Shown here one piece after another: positions 55,780-64,000 of a DNA stretch of 64,000 nucleotides (its first letter is position 1; every line of letters begins with the position of its first letter). The DNA comes from Sphingobacterium spiritivorum ATCC 33861. Lineage in GTDB: Bacteria > Bacteroidota > Bacteroidia > Sphingobacteriales > Sphingobacteriaceae. The position numbers and the translations under genes were made by a program. The notes beneath the pieces were generated by a model. The model saw only the letters and a list, made by a program, of their open reading frames with translations. It ran no database searches and had not been told where the DNA came from. The stretch covers positions 682,001 to 746,000 of the forward strand of contig NZ_GL379771.1 of the NCBI RefSeq assembly GCF_000143765.1, read 5' to 3'.

Positions 55780-56388
55780 TCCAACAGCAATAAGCAAATT
55801 ATATGCCTTATATACGCATTTAATAAATAAAGATAATTTAATCTCTTTCAATTGTAAAGTTAGCAATAATGAATTGATTAATTGGCCACCTAATAAGTGA
55901 AACAGTACCTATCTTGCTTAAGCATCTGCTTAGAGCTAATTCACTAATAGTCAGATAAAAAAATACTCTTTCGTTTATCGGTCTGCTTAAGCTTCGTTGC
56001 TGTACCCATCAACGGTTTTTCGATCCTTGATTAATGTCTCCCTGTGACTGGCAAACGCCCCAGAAACATTTGTTAGTATTCTCATCAACGGAAGTCTTGA
56101 GGTTGATATGAACAGGATCTAAGCCCTCCCGATAAAAAAGGAGTAGAGAAAAACTAATTTGTGAAACCGTTGCCACTTCTATGATGAGCGTCCACCTTTG
56201 CCTTTACAGTCTCTATAACTTCACCAGAGTCTCTCTGTCCTGTGAGTATTTCTCCTTTTCAAGAAGAGCATTAATCTGGTTGGGTCCTTGTCACTTCTAA
56301 TGGTGCAAGCGTCAGCTTGTATCCAATTCACTAAACAGCCGGATCACAAGCAGTACTTCTCTTAAGCTTGCGCTATAAAAATAAAAAC
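55780..56388. other. Long gene-free stretch, probably decayed coding or mobile DNA
   Basis: About 600 bases with no credible full-length gene lie between cytidylyltransferase A and gmd. From about 55900 the base composition is less AT-rich than normal spacers here. On the minus strand there is broken coding-like sequence in shifting frames: NALLEKEKYSQDRETL, then ETVKAKVDAHHRSGNGF, then an open run of about 60 codons including GLDPVHINLKTSVDENTN. Repeats include CTTAAGC motifs at the left, middle and right, AATTCACTAA twice, and AACGGTTT/AAACCGTT inverted. I do not recognise the protein; a decayed transposase or other ORF is the best guess. Confidence 0.4.
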
Positions 56389-57528
56389 TTACTCAGCCTG
56401 ATTAACAACTTTATGTCCTGCTTTCATCAGTTCGCAGTCTCTTTTAAATAAATCTACATCAGAGGCCACCATCTCCTGTACTAATCCAGCTAGGTCGTAT
56501 TTAGGTTTCCAGCCTAATTGCGTATTCGCTTTTGTAGGGTCACCGATTAACAGATCTACTTCTGTAGGACGGAAATAAGCCGGATCTACATGTATCAAAA
56601 CATCACCAACCTTGACTGTCGGAGTATAATCTTTTAATAAAACACCTGTTATAGCTTCGTCTACATGATCCAGAATTCCGACTTCCTCTACTCCTTCTCC
56701 TTCGAATCGCAGGTGAAAACCAACTTCTGCAAAAGCCATACGGATAAATTCACGAACTTTTGTGGTTACACCAGTCGCAATGACAAAATCTTCCGGTTTT
56801 TCCTGTTGAAGAATAAGGTACATCGCCTCCACATAATCCTTTGCATGCCCCCAGTCCCGCTGAGCATCCAGATTCCCGATATACAGCTTATCCTGCAAAC
56901 CTAAGGCGATCTTAGCAACAGCCCTTGTAATCTTGCGTGTTACAAAAGTTTCTCCGCGTAATGGAGACTCGTGATTAAAAAGAATACCATTACACGCATA
57001 CATACCGTAGGCTTCCCGGTAATTGACAGTAATCCAGTATGCATACATTTTTGCTACTGCATAAGGAGATCTTGGATAGAAAGGAGTCGTTTCAGATTGC
57101 GGAACAGCTTGTACCAGACCGTATAATTCTGAAGTTGAAGCCTGATATATCTTTGTCTTTTTTTCCAAACCCAATAGACGCACAGCTTCCAGAATACGCA
57201 ACGTGCCTATACCATCTGCATTGGCCGTATATTCCGGTGTATCAAAACTAACCTTAACATGGCTCATTGCAGCAAGGTTGTAGATTTCATCCGGCTGTGT
57301 CTCCTGAATAATACGCGTCAGATTCATGGAGTCCGTCAAATCCCCGTAATGAAGCTTCATTCGCTGATGAGGATGATGAGGATCCTGATACAAATGATCG
57401 ATACGGGCAGTATTAAATAATGATGATCTTCTCTTAATCCCATGAACCATATACCCTTTACTCAAAAGCAATTCGGCCAAATAAGCTCCGTCCTGTCCGG
57501 TGATTCCCGTGATTAATGCTGTTTTCAT
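56389..57528 (-). CDS. gmd: GDP-mannose 4,6-dehydratase
   Basis: 379 residues. It has '[20 protein letters not shown]', '[18 protein letters not shown]', '[20 protein letters not shown]', '[11 protein letters not shown]' (Thr-Ser-Glu) and '[12 protein letters not shown]' (YxxxK), matching Gmd throughout. It converts GDP-mannose from ManC to GDP-4-keto-6-deoxymannose. It precedes the decayed 600-base stretch and follows fcl after 147 bases. Confidence 0.97.
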   Translation of the reverse strand: MKTALITGITGQDGAYLAELLLSKGYMVHGIKRRSSLFNTARIDHLYQDPHHPHQRMKLHYGDLTDSMNLTRIIQETQPDEIYNLAAMSHVKVSFDTPEYTANADGIGTLRILEAVRLLGLEKKTKIYQASTSELYGLVQAVPQSETTPFYPRSPYAVAKMYAYWITVNYREAYGMYACNGILFNHESPLRGETFVTRKITRAVAKIALGLQDKLYIGNLDAQRDWGHAKDYVEAMYLILQQEKPEDFVIATGVTTKVREFIRMAFAEVGFHLRFEGEGVEEVGILDHVDEAITGVLLKDYTPTVKVGDVLIHVDPAYFRPTEVDLLIGDPTKANTQLGWKPKYDLAGLVQEMVASDVDLFKRDCELMKAGHKVVNQAE

Positions 57529-57675
57529 CTTTATATAATTACCGTTTTTTCTGTTATATGTGATATCGTTACGATGTTTATCTGCCTTTATACACTAAAT
57601 GCAACATTAAAGCTACTTTACAGCCCTATTTTATAGATTTATTTTGTTTACAAAGTATACTTTAACAAAGCAAAA

Positions 57676-58638
57676 CTACAATTTTACTTCTTTATAGCGA
57701 TCAGTATTTGCTAAAAACCACTGGTAAGTAGTTTGTATTCCAGCCTTCAGTTCAACCCTATGTTTCCAACCCAAAGCATGCATTTTAGAAACATCCATTA
57801 ATTTACGTGGAGTACCGTCCGGTTTTTCTGTATCCCACAAAATTTCACCCTTATGTCCTACAATTTCCTGTATAGTAATGGCCAGATCACGGATACTCAG
57901 ATCCTCTCCTGTTCCTACATTGTACAAATGCTCCGGCAAGGTGTTTTCTAAAGCAAAAATCGTGGCCTCCGCCAGATCATCTACAAATAAAAACTCCCGT
58001 AAGGGTGTCCCCGATCCCCAGAGTATAACCGGCTGGTCTCCTGATATCTTAGCTTCATGAAATTTACGAATCATAGCTGGCAACACATGCGAGCTGTTCA
58101 GGTCAAAATTATCATTGACTCCATACAGGTTAGTAGGCATCAGACTGACAAAATCTTTACCATACTGCTTCCTGACCGCTTCACAGGCTTTTACACCAGC
58201 GATCTTTGCTATAGCGTATGCCTCATTAGTCGGTTCCAGCGTATCTGTCAATAAAGAATCTTCTGTCAAGGGTTGCGCAGCAAACTTAGGATAAATACAA
58301 GAGCTGCCTAAAAATATAAATTTTTCGACATTTCCCTTTACCGCAAAATCAATCAGATTGTTCTGAATCTGAAGATTCTCAATCAGAAATTGATAAGGAT
58401 AAGTACTATTGGCGAGTATTCCGCCTACACGTGCGGCAGCATCAATCACGACCTGAGGATTTTCCTTTTCAAAAAAATCTCCTACCTGTTGCTGATCCCG
58501 CAGATCGAGTTCACTACTGGTTTTCCCAATAATATTTGTATATCCGCGAGCACGTAGTACTCTTTCTATTGCTGAACCAACCATTCCGCGGTGTCCTGCA
58601 ATATATATTTTACTGTTTAATAAGGGATTTGCATCCAT
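57676..58638 (-). CDS. fcl: GDP-L-fucose synthase
   Basis: 320 residues. It has 'KIYIAGHRGMVGSAIERVLR', 'IDAAARVGGILANSTYP', 'FLGSSCIYPKFAAQPLTEDS' and 'NEAYAIAKIAGVKACEAVRK' (YxxxK), the GMER/WcaG pattern. The epimerase-reductase makes GDP-L-fucose from the Gmd product. It is the right-hand end of the polysaccharide locus in this window and the first gene in transcription order. Confidence 0.97.
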   Translation of the reverse strand: MDANPLLNSKIYIAGHRGMVGSAIERVLRARGYTNIIGKTSSELDLRDQQQVGDFFEKENPQVVIDAAARVGGILANSTYPYQFLIENLQIQNNLIDFAVKGNVEKFIFLGSSCIYPKFAAQPLTEDSLLTDTLEPTNEAYAIAKIAGVKACEAVRKQYGKDFVSLMPTNLYGVNDNFDLNSSHVLPAMIRKFHEAKISGDQPVILWGSGTPLREFLFVDDLAEATIFALENTLPEHLYNVGTGEDLSIRDLAITIQEIVGHKGEILWDTEKPDGTPRKLMDVSKMHALGWKHRVELKAGIQTTYQWFLANTDRYKEVKL

Positions 58639-58703
58639 ATATTCTGATTCAATTGAAATCTATAATCCGGCAATATTAATACCTGCGTTTAGGATGTACC
58701 TTA

Positions 58704-59315
58704 CTACACGACACCATCACTTCCGTTATGTGACTCGCTCTTTTTAGCAATCTCATCCGGCTGAATCAATAATTCTTCCGCAGGAAATACACGATCTAAC
58801 AACTCCTGAGTGACTTCATTTTGCTTCAGGTAAAGGAAAGCAGCTGCCTTCGCATCTGATAAAGCCTCATGATGATTCAGGTCTATACCCATGATCTCAC
58901 AGCATAAATTAAGCTTTGTTTTTTTAAAGCCCTTATCCCTATAGATTTTGCTTGTACATTCCCACATGACTGGTAAATGAAGTTCACGATAATCCAGACC
59001 ACATGCCTTCATTGTTTTAGATAGCACCTCCCGATCGAACTTTTCATTATGAGCAACCATCTTTCTGTTCTGAAGAAGATCTTTAATCTTTGGATAGATC
59101 TCCTCAAAAGTAGGTGCATCTGCAGTGTCTTTGGGCTTGATTCCATGAACACGCGTTGTCTGCCACATGTATTCATTCTTCGGAGGTTTGACCAGACTAT
59201 AAAATTCGTCTGTGATTACTCCCTGGTCAACACGTACAATACCAACAGAACATACACTATTGTAAGCAGCAGTTGCCAACTCGAAATCTATTGCAATAAA
59301 TGATTGTAATGCCAT
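58704..59315 (-). CDS. DEDDh-type 3'-5' exonuclease (DNA Pol III epsilon-like)
   Basis: 203 residues from ATG at 59315 (MALQSFIAIDFELATAAYNS); the frame runs 13 codons further upstream, but the ATG fits the family and the promoter. Motif I is 'FIAIDFELATA' (Asp, Glu), motif II is near 'VAHNEKFDREVL', and motif III is 'NHHEALSDAKAAAFLY' (His, Asp). No polymerase or UvrC-like domain is attached. It probably serves DNA repair or RNA/DNA trimming. A promoter overlaps the region just upstream, with only 8 bases between the -7 box and the ATG. Confidence 0.92.
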   Translation of the reverse strand: MALQSFIAIDFELATAAYNSVCSVGIVRVDQGVITDEFYSLVKPPKNEYMWQTTRVHGIKPKDTADAPTFEEIYPKIKDLLQNRKMVAHNEKFDREVLSKTMKACGLDYRELHLPVMWECTSKIYRDKGFKKTKLNLCCEIMGIDLNHHEALSDAKAAAFLYLKQNEVTQELLDRVFPAEELLIQPDEIAKKSESHNGSDGVV

Positions 59316-59534
59316 GTAGGTTACAAATCTAGATAAACTTAGTAGGATATACAACTTTCGTACAATTAACAGATGTTCCCGACATCAGTTGATATTTTAC
59401 AGGCAGAGATGGTGAAGAGCCTTTGATGTGTCCAAAAAAGGTTAAAATAAAGTTCTTTATCTGATTTAACGAGCTGATCAAGCCAGAAGCTACCGAAACC
59501 ACTTATTCTTACCCTATCCTCCAACAAGAAGCTT
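59316..59534. other. Spacer between exonuclease and rarA
   Basis: 219 bases. Besides the exonuclease promoter at its left end I see no gene. A minus-strand frame running through it out of rarA (59366-59614) has no independent start or family signature. Confidence 0.5.
59324..59354 (-). promoter_or_regulatory. Promoter of the exonuclease gene (TTG-N20-TAGATTTG)
   Basis: On the minus strand TTG (59354-59352) is followed after exactly 20 bases by TAGATTTG (59331-59324), a full match to the Bacteroidota -33/-7 consensus. Only 8 bases separate the -7 box from the ATG at 59315, so the transcript should begin at or within a few bases of the start codon. Confidence 0.65.
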
Positions 59535-60815
59535 TTAGTACCCGTATTTATTTTTCCATTTTTCTTTAAGAGACTGACGAAGTTTCTCCTCCGCAGCATT
59601 TTTCCCCGGGTCATATAGTAATGTGCCGCTGATCTTGTCCGGCATAAACTCCTGATCTACAAAATTACCTGGAAAAGCATGTGAATATTTATATTCCGTT
59701 CCATAATTAAGTTCTTTCATCAGTTTAGTAGGTGCATTTCGAAGATGAAGAGGTACGGACAAATCCCCCGTTTGCTTTACAAGAGCCTGCGCTTTATTAA
59801 TAGCCTCATATGATGCATTGCTTTTCGCTGAACTGGCAAGATAAGTTACAGTTTGGGATAATATAATGCGGGATTCAGGCCAACCGATTACATTTACCGC
59901 CTGAAAACAGTTGTTAGCCAGCAATAACGCATTGGGATTAGCATTGCCAATATCTTCTGATGCGAGGATCAGCAAACGGCGGGCAATAAAAGAAGGATCT
60001 TCTCCTCCTTCAATCATACGAGCCAGCCAATAGACAGCGGCATTGGGATCACTTCCTCTTATCGACTTGATAAAAGCCGAAATAATATCATAATGCTGTT
60101 CGCCTGTCTTATCATAGATCGCCATATTCTGCTGCACCTGCTTGAGCACAAATTCATTTGTAATCGGCTTATTCAGGCTTAGGGACGCATTTACCACAAG
60201 TTCCAGCACATTCAGCAGCTTACGTGCATCTCCTCCTGAAAGACGCAATAAAGCTTCATATTCCTTAACTTCTATTTTCTCTTCTTTCAGAAACTCATCT
60301 TCAGATATAGCCGAGTTTACAATACCGATCAGTTCTTCTTCCGTCAGATGCTTTAATACATATACCTGACATCGGGACAAGAGTGCAGAGATCACTTCAA
60401 AAGATGGATTCTCCGTAGTAGCACCTATTAATGTAACCAGTCCGCGCTCTACAGCTCCCAAAAGTGAGTCCTGTTGGGACTTCGAGAACCGGTGAATCTC
60501 ATCTATAAAAAGTATAGGCTGTTCCTGATTAAACTTTTGCAGTTGATCCGCCTTCTCAATGACTTCCCGGATATCTTTAACACCCGACTGAATTGCACTG
60601 AGACTAAAAAACGGCCTGTCCAATGCTTTGGCCATTAACAATGCTAAAGTGGTTTTTCCCACTCCGGGAGGCCCCCAGAGTATCATTGATGGAATATTAT
60701 TTTGTTCCAGTGCATTTCGCAATACCGCACCTTCTCCTACAATATGCTCCTGCCCGACATATCCGACAATATTTCGGGGACGCATTCGTTCTGCTAATGG
60801 AATTCGTGTTGCCAT
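59535..60815 (-). CDS. rarA: Replication-associated recombination AAA+ ATPase
   Basis: 426 residues from ATG at 60815 (MATRIPLAERMRPRNIVGYV); the longer frame starts inside the promoter. Walker A is 'ILWGPPGVGKTTLALLMA', Walker B is 'PILFIDEIHRFSKSQQ', sensor 1 is 'VTLIGATTENPSFEV', and the arginine finger region is 'ALLSRCQVYVL'. The C-terminal clamp-loader-like part has 'SIRGSDPNAAVYWLARMIEGG'. RarA/MgsA works at stalled replication forks. It is divergent from the TPR gene. Confidence 0.96.
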   Translation of the reverse strand: MATRIPLAERMRPRNIVGYVGQEHIVGEGAVLRNALEQNNIPSMILWGPPGVGKTTLALLMAKALDRPFFSLSAIQSGVKDIREVIEKADQLQKFNQEQPILFIDEIHRFSKSQQDSLLGAVERGLVTLIGATTENPSFEVISALLSRCQVYVLKHLTEEELIGIVNSAISEDEFLKEEKIEVKEYEALLRLSGGDARKLLNVLELVVNASLSLNKPITNEFVLKQVQQNMAIYDKTGEQHYDIISAFIKSIRGSDPNAAVYWLARMIEGGEDPSFIARRLLILASEDIGNANPNALLLANNCFQAVNVIGWPESRIILSQTVTYLASSAKSNASYEAINKAQALVKQTGDLSVPLHLRNAPTKLMKELNYGTEYKYSHAFPGNFVDQEFMPDKISGTLLYDPGKNAAEEKLRQSLKEKWKNKYGY

Positions 60816-60823
60816 GATAATAA

Positions 60824-60854
60824 CAAACTTAGCAGATTTTTCATGGACTTTCAA
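60824..60854 (-). promoter_or_regulatory. Promoter of rarA (TTG-N20-TAAGTTTG)
   Basis: On the minus strand TTG (60854-60852), a 20-base spacer and TAAGTTTG (60831-60824). The -7 box is 8 bases before the ATG, exactly as in the exonuclease gene, again implying a nearly leaderless mRNA. Confidence 0.65.
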
Positions 60855-60909
60855 CGGATTACAATAACTTTACAGAAGGACCTCTGCTGAAGAGATCCGT
60901 TTTTCACAT

Positions 60910-62040
60910 ATGATGTTATCTTTTTTTATGACTAAATATAAAATGCATATTACCGGATTAGTCTTATTCCTAACGATTGGTCTGTTTTCAATTTCTGCAA
61001 CTTCCTTTGCACAGCAAAAAGATCAGGAAGATCCTAGCGGTTACATCAGCAAATACAATCCTAAATTTGCCGGCATAGGTCCTCCGGTCTATTTTGTCCC
61101 TGCACCACGTACCACAGAAGAAATCTTACATGATGCATATAAAAACAAACAGACCTTCGCAGATACCATTGCCATTGCGCTGACCTTACAACGCTTTCTG
61201 ATAGATTACAAGCTGACTTCCAATTCGGCCCAGCTGCAATATCTGATCTCCCCTCTCCCTGCAACACCGCAGGCATGGGAAACTATTATTCAGCAGACCC
61301 GCAATGCGGATAATACGAATACGCTGTATGGTCTTTTGAATGAGTCCGCATTATATGCGATCAAAAACGGAGCTTATCCGCTTGCATTGAAACAACTGGA
61401 AGAAGCATTATCTACAGTACAAAAGACAGAAAACAAAAATGATCTGTCTATTATTCAGTTCAATCTGGCGAACCTTTATCTGTTTGATCAAAAATTTGAA
61501 CAGGCAGCCAACTTCCAGGAGCAGTACTATAAAAATGCGATTCAGAATAAAACATATCTGGATCAGGCGAATTCTTTGGTTAAGATTGCGACAATTCAGG
61601 CATTTGACAGAGATTTTAAATCCGCAGAGCAGACGATTATTAGAAAGGCTATCCCGCTATACAACAAAACACGTTCTTACGAAGGCAAAATACTAGCCTG
61701 GGAGCAACTTGCACTGATCTATCAGATGCAGAAAAAGCATACACAAGCCCAGTGGTTTCTTTTACAGGCGCGCGAACTGGCAGAGAAAAAAAGTCTGCCC
61801 GGAGAACTGGCAGAACTGGAATATATGCTCGCCGAATCCAAATTTGATGATGGGAACCTGAAAGTTTCTAAAAATGAATTTATAAACGCCCGCAAATTAG
61901 CCGAAAAAGAAGATAATAAACTTTTGCAATTGGCCATTGAAAACAAAATCGGGGAGCTATTTATGAAATTAAAAGACTACAATGCAGCAAAGGAATCGCT
62001 CGAAAAATACTGGGCGCTACGAGCTGAACTCTTCAAATAA
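60910..62040 (+). CDS. Secreted or membrane-anchored TPR protein
   Basis: 376 residues from the first of several ATGs (60910, 60913, 60928, 60943). A hydrophobic stretch ends in 'SATSFAQ', a Sec signal. Residues about 115-370 are alpha-helical repeats of the tetratricopeptide kind: 'NESALYAIKNGAYPLALKQL', 'FNLANLYLFDQKFEQAANFQ', 'WEQLALIYQMQKKHTQAQWF' and 'IGELFMKLKDYNAAKESLEK'. It is likely a periplasmic scaffold or the sensor part of a signalling pair; no kinase follows. Function not assigned. Confidence 0.85.
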   Translation: MMLSFFMTKYKMHITGLVLFLTIGLFSISATSFAQQKDQEDPSGYISKYNPKFAGIGPPVYFVPAPRTTEEILHDAYKNKQTFADTIAIALTLQRFLIDYKLTSNSAQLQYLISPLPATPQAWETIIQQTRNADNTNTLYGLLNESALYAIKNGAYPLALKQLEEALSTVQKTENKNDLSIIQFNLANLYLFDQKFEQAANFQEQYYKNAIQNKTYLDQANSLVKIATIQAFDRDFKSAEQTIIRKAIPLYNKTRSYEGKILAWEQLALIYQMQKKHTQAQWFLLQARELAEKKSLPGELAELEYMLAESKFDDGNLKVSKNEFINARKLAEKEDNKLLQLAIENKIGELFMKLKDYNAAKESLEKYWALRAELFK

Positions 62041-62080
62041 AGAAAATTGAAACACATTAAAGCGATTCTTTGAAAACAAA

Positions 62081-62115
62081 AAATCTCCCCGTTTCAGGAT
62101 AAAACGGGGAGATTT
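62081..62115. terminator. Strong bidirectional terminator
   Basis: A perfect 14-bp stem AAATCTCCCCGTTT (62081-62094) and AAACGGGGAGATTT (62102-62115) has a 7-base loop. A-runs before and T-runs after give U-tracts in both directions. It serves the TPR gene (+) and the dienelactone hydrolase gene (-). Confidence 0.9.
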
Positions 62116-62136
62116 CTGTTATAAGGATTTCTTAAT

Positions 62137-62877
62137 TTATTTCTCCAGAACTTCTTCCAGAAACATCATCAAATGTTGCCAGGAGCGTTTTGCTGCCAAT
62201 GGATTGTAATCCGGTGAATTAGGATTAGTGAAAGTATGCTTGCTCGCGGCATAATAGATCATTTGCCAATCAGCGGCAGCCTCATCCAATTCCTTTTGTA
62301 AAGCCACAATATCACTTGCCGGCACACTTGCATCTGCAGCGCCATGTAATACTAATACTTTAGTACGGACAGGTCCATTCGCCCGGTCTCCTTTTCCAAG
62401 GCCGCCATGAATAGATACCACAGCTTTAACAGGTAGTTGCGCCCGTGCAGCTTCTAATGCACCGGTTCCGCCAAAGCAATAGCCAATAACAGCTATACGT
62501 TGCGGATCAGCTCCTTGTTTTACCAGTTCATCCAAAGCCACTTTAATTCGTTGTTGATATAATGCATAGTCAGATTTAAACTGTCCTGCGATCTTACCGG
62601 CTTCAGCAGAAGTCTTCGGTATATTTCCCTGACCATATATATCAGCAATAAAAGCCGTATATCCTGCTTTTGCCAGATTTTCAGCCGCTGTCTTTGCTTC
62701 TTCATCAATCCCCATCCATGCAGGCAGGATCAGTACCCCGGGTTTATTCTTCTGATCTGCTCCGGATAATAATCCCTTTAGTTTTTGTTCTCCATCGCTA
62801 TAGTCCACTTCCTGAAGCTGAGCAAAACCAGTCTGTACCATTCCCATTGTAAGTAGTATTAAAAAAATTGTTTTCAT
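62137..62877 (-). CDS. Secreted dienelactone-hydrolase-family protein
   Basis: 246 residues with a signal peptide ending near TGFAQ (20). The alpha/beta-hydrolase fold has Cys as nucleophile in 'IAVIGYCFGGTGALEAARA', Asp in 'VLHGAADASVPASD' and His in 'AASKHTFTNPNSPDYN', the Cys-Asp-His triad of dienelactone hydrolases. Substrate unknown. It is monocistronic and convergent with the TPR gene. Confidence 0.92.
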   Translation of the reverse strand: MKTIFLILLTMGMVQTGFAQLQEVDYSDGEQKLKGLLSGADQKNKPGVLILPAWMGIDEEAKTAAENLAKAGYTAFIADIYGQGNIPKTSAEAGKIAGQFKSDYALYQQRIKVALDELVKQGADPQRIAVIGYCFGGTGALEAARAQLPVKAVVSIHGGLGKGDRANGPVRTKVLVLHGAADASVPASDIVALQKELDEAAADWQMIYYAASKHTFTNPNSPDYNPLAAKRSWQHLMMFLEEVLEK

Positions 62878-63116
62878 ATCTGTATTTGAATTAGCTGTCT
62901 TCCTGTATGATTAACCCTCATGTTTTCATTTTGTTTTTTCTAATGTTACTTCCGTTTAAGACACAGATTTGTAATAATATTTGACTTTGGATGTAAAATA
63001 GTTACTATATTTAGTCCTTGTAACATATACATCATACATTTTTATTTAATTTTAACGTTTAAGAGTCGAACAATCAATTTTGTTTCACGCGAATGAATTT
63101 TAACAACTATAAATTT
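62878..63116. other. AT-rich divergent spacer before the protease gene
   Basis: 239 AT-rich bases between the hydrolase (-) and the protease (+). A CAATTTTG box lies close before the protease start, but it fits TAnnTTTG at only seven of eight positions. Nothing else recognised. Confidence 0.4.
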
Positions 63117-64000
63117 ATGTTTAAAAATCTAGTATTTGCTCTTTCTATTGTTTCTATTGTAGCCTGTGGTGCCAAGCCAAGGGTCAATCTGGAAGAAGGG
63201 GAAGGAGGCGTAAAACCCACCATGCAGCACGAGATTATAGCGAAAGAAGTGGCAAATCTATTAGAGAATGTCAGCTATAAGAAAGTTCCGATGAACGATT
63301 CGCTTTCTAATCTTGTCTTTAACAATCTGATTAAATCTATGGATCAGACCAAAAACTATCTGCTCCAATCGGATATTGATGAGTTTAAGCAATACAAAAA
63401 CGAACTAAGTCAGGATTTCAAAAGCGGAGACCTTTCGGCTGCATTTCATATTTTCAATGTTTACTCAAAACGCTATCTGGAAAGAATGAATTATGCATTA
63501 GCGCAGATTGATGTTCCTCAGGATTTTAATCAGGATGATTATTACACTGCTAATCGTGAAAAGCTTTACTGGTTCAAAACAGATGACGAAGCTAAAGAAC
63601 AATGGCGCAAAAGAGTAAAGTATGATCTCCTGAATCTTAAACTCAGCAGCACAGGAAAAGAAGATGATGCCGCTAAACAAAAAGAAACCTTACGTAAGCG
63701 CTACAACAATCTGATCTCTCAGGCAAAAAAAACAAATGCTAATGATGCATTTCAGTTGATCATGTCTGCATTAACAGATGCCGTAGATCCGCATACCACA
63801 TACTATAATCCTTCATTTGCACAAGCTTTCAACGAAGGCATGTCCAACACCTTCGAAGGTATAGGAGCACGACTGATGATAGACAATGAAGCCGTCACGA
63901 TCTCGGAAGTATTGCCGGGAGGTCCTGCTTTCCGCGACAAAAGTCTTCATATGAATGATAAAATCATTGGTGTCGCACAAGGTGAAAAAGGTGAATTCGA
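63117..64000 (+). CDS. prc: Carboxy-terminal processing (tail-specific) protease, N-terminal part
   Basis: An open frame of 294 codons runs off the right edge. ATG at 63117 gives a lipoprotein signal 'FALSIVSIVACGAK' (lipobox Cys17); an in-frame ATG at 63093 is the alternative. The tail-specific protease N-terminal domain follows ('LSNLVFNNLIKSMDQTKNYL', 'FKQYKNELSQDFKSG', 'DDYYTANREKLYWFKTDDEA'). A PDZ domain begins with 'EGIGARLMIDNEAVTISEVL'. The Ser/Lys catalytic dyad would lie beyond the window. The family trims or degrades envelope proteins; the lipidated form is usual in Bacteroidota. Confidence 0.9.
   Translation, partial: MFKNLVFALSIVSIVACGAKPRVNLEEGEGGVKPTMQHEIIAKEVANLLENVSYKKVPMNDSLSNLVFNNLIKSMDQTKNYLLQSDIDEFKQYKNELSQDFKSGDLSAAFHIFNVYSKRYLERMNYALAQIDVPQDFNQDDYYTANREKLYWFKTDDEAKEQWRKRVKYDLLNLKLSSTGKEDDAAKQKETLRKRYNNLISQAKKTNANDAFQLIMSALTDAVDPHTTYYNPSFAQAFNEGMSNTFEGIGARLMIDNEAVTISEVLPGGPAFRDKSLHMNDKIIGVAQGEKGEF

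Noticed and set aside
55640..55900. 86-codon plus-strand frame across the cytidylyltransferase A start
   Set aside because: It starts inside the antisense of a well-supported gene and continues into AT-rich spacer.
59366..59614. 82-codon minus-strand frame overlapping the end of rarA
   Set aside because: Its first third is an alternative frame of rarA and the rest has no recognisable motif or independent start.
1..64000. CRISPR arrays, tRNA or rRNA genes, intact insertion sequences
   Set aside because: No regularly spaced identical repeats, no cloverleaf-like sequence in the gaps and no complete transposase were seen on reading both strands; an automated search could still find weak cases.

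Overview
The window looks like the chromosome of a Bacteroidota member, most likely Sphingobacteriaceae and Sphingobacterium-like (inference from protein style, not a database match). Direct signs are two SusC/SusD pairs, an ECF sigma/FecR anti-sigma pair, GH92 mannosidases, four-helix-bundle (S23-like) genes in a surface-polysaccharide locus, and promoters of the Bacteroidota type TTG-N20-TAnnTTTG.

Layout. 1-3993 (+): tail of a small protein, a secreted 359-residue protein and a 936-residue outer-membrane barrel protein, which together resemble a non-canonical chaperone/pilin/usher set. 4161-17442 (-): a mannoside utilisation locus. In transcription order it holds a histidine kinase, a response regulator, a discoidin-like lipoprotein, SusC, SusD, GH92, a basic-secretory-protein-type peptidase and a second GH92. 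The more upstream GH92 has Gln where Glu, the usual general acid, is expected. 17592-20717: a membrane-bound UDP-HexNAc 4,6-dehydratase (PglF/WbpM type, -) divergent from a CpsB/YwqE-type phosphatase (+). 20899-23445 (+): a secreted alpha/beta-hydrolase. 23491-29961 (-): ECF sigma, FecR, STN-SusC and SusD. 30180-30620 (-): a small secreted protein.

30737-58638 (-) is a large surface-polysaccharide locus read right to left. It holds fcl and gmd (GDP-fucose), two cytidylyltransferases, two UDP-HexNAc 6-dehydrogenases, manC, rfbBCDA (dTDP-rhamnose) and a UDP-HexNAc 4-epimerase. These are followed by an AT-rich serotype-like block: flippase, GT2, glutamine amidotransferase, EpsG-like polymerase, three GT4 enzymes, a secreted beta-helix protein, a PglC-type phosphoglycosyl transferase, GNAT, two PLP aminotransferases and a FemAB-like acyltransferase. 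The genes predict a Wzx/Wzy-type polymer built from a 4-amino-4,6-dideoxy sugar, a HexNAc uronic acid (possibly amidated), rhamnose and fucose. The nucleotide-sugar block is interrupted by a four-helix-bundle gene, a frameshifted second copy and a possible empty scar, all lying within degenerate 9-nt repeat arrays.

58704-64000: housekeeping genes, namely an exonuclease and rarA (both with apparently near-leaderless promoters), a TPR protein, a dienelactone hydrolase and the start of a tail-specific protease that runs off the window. I saw no tRNA, rRNA, CRISPR array or intact insertion sequence.
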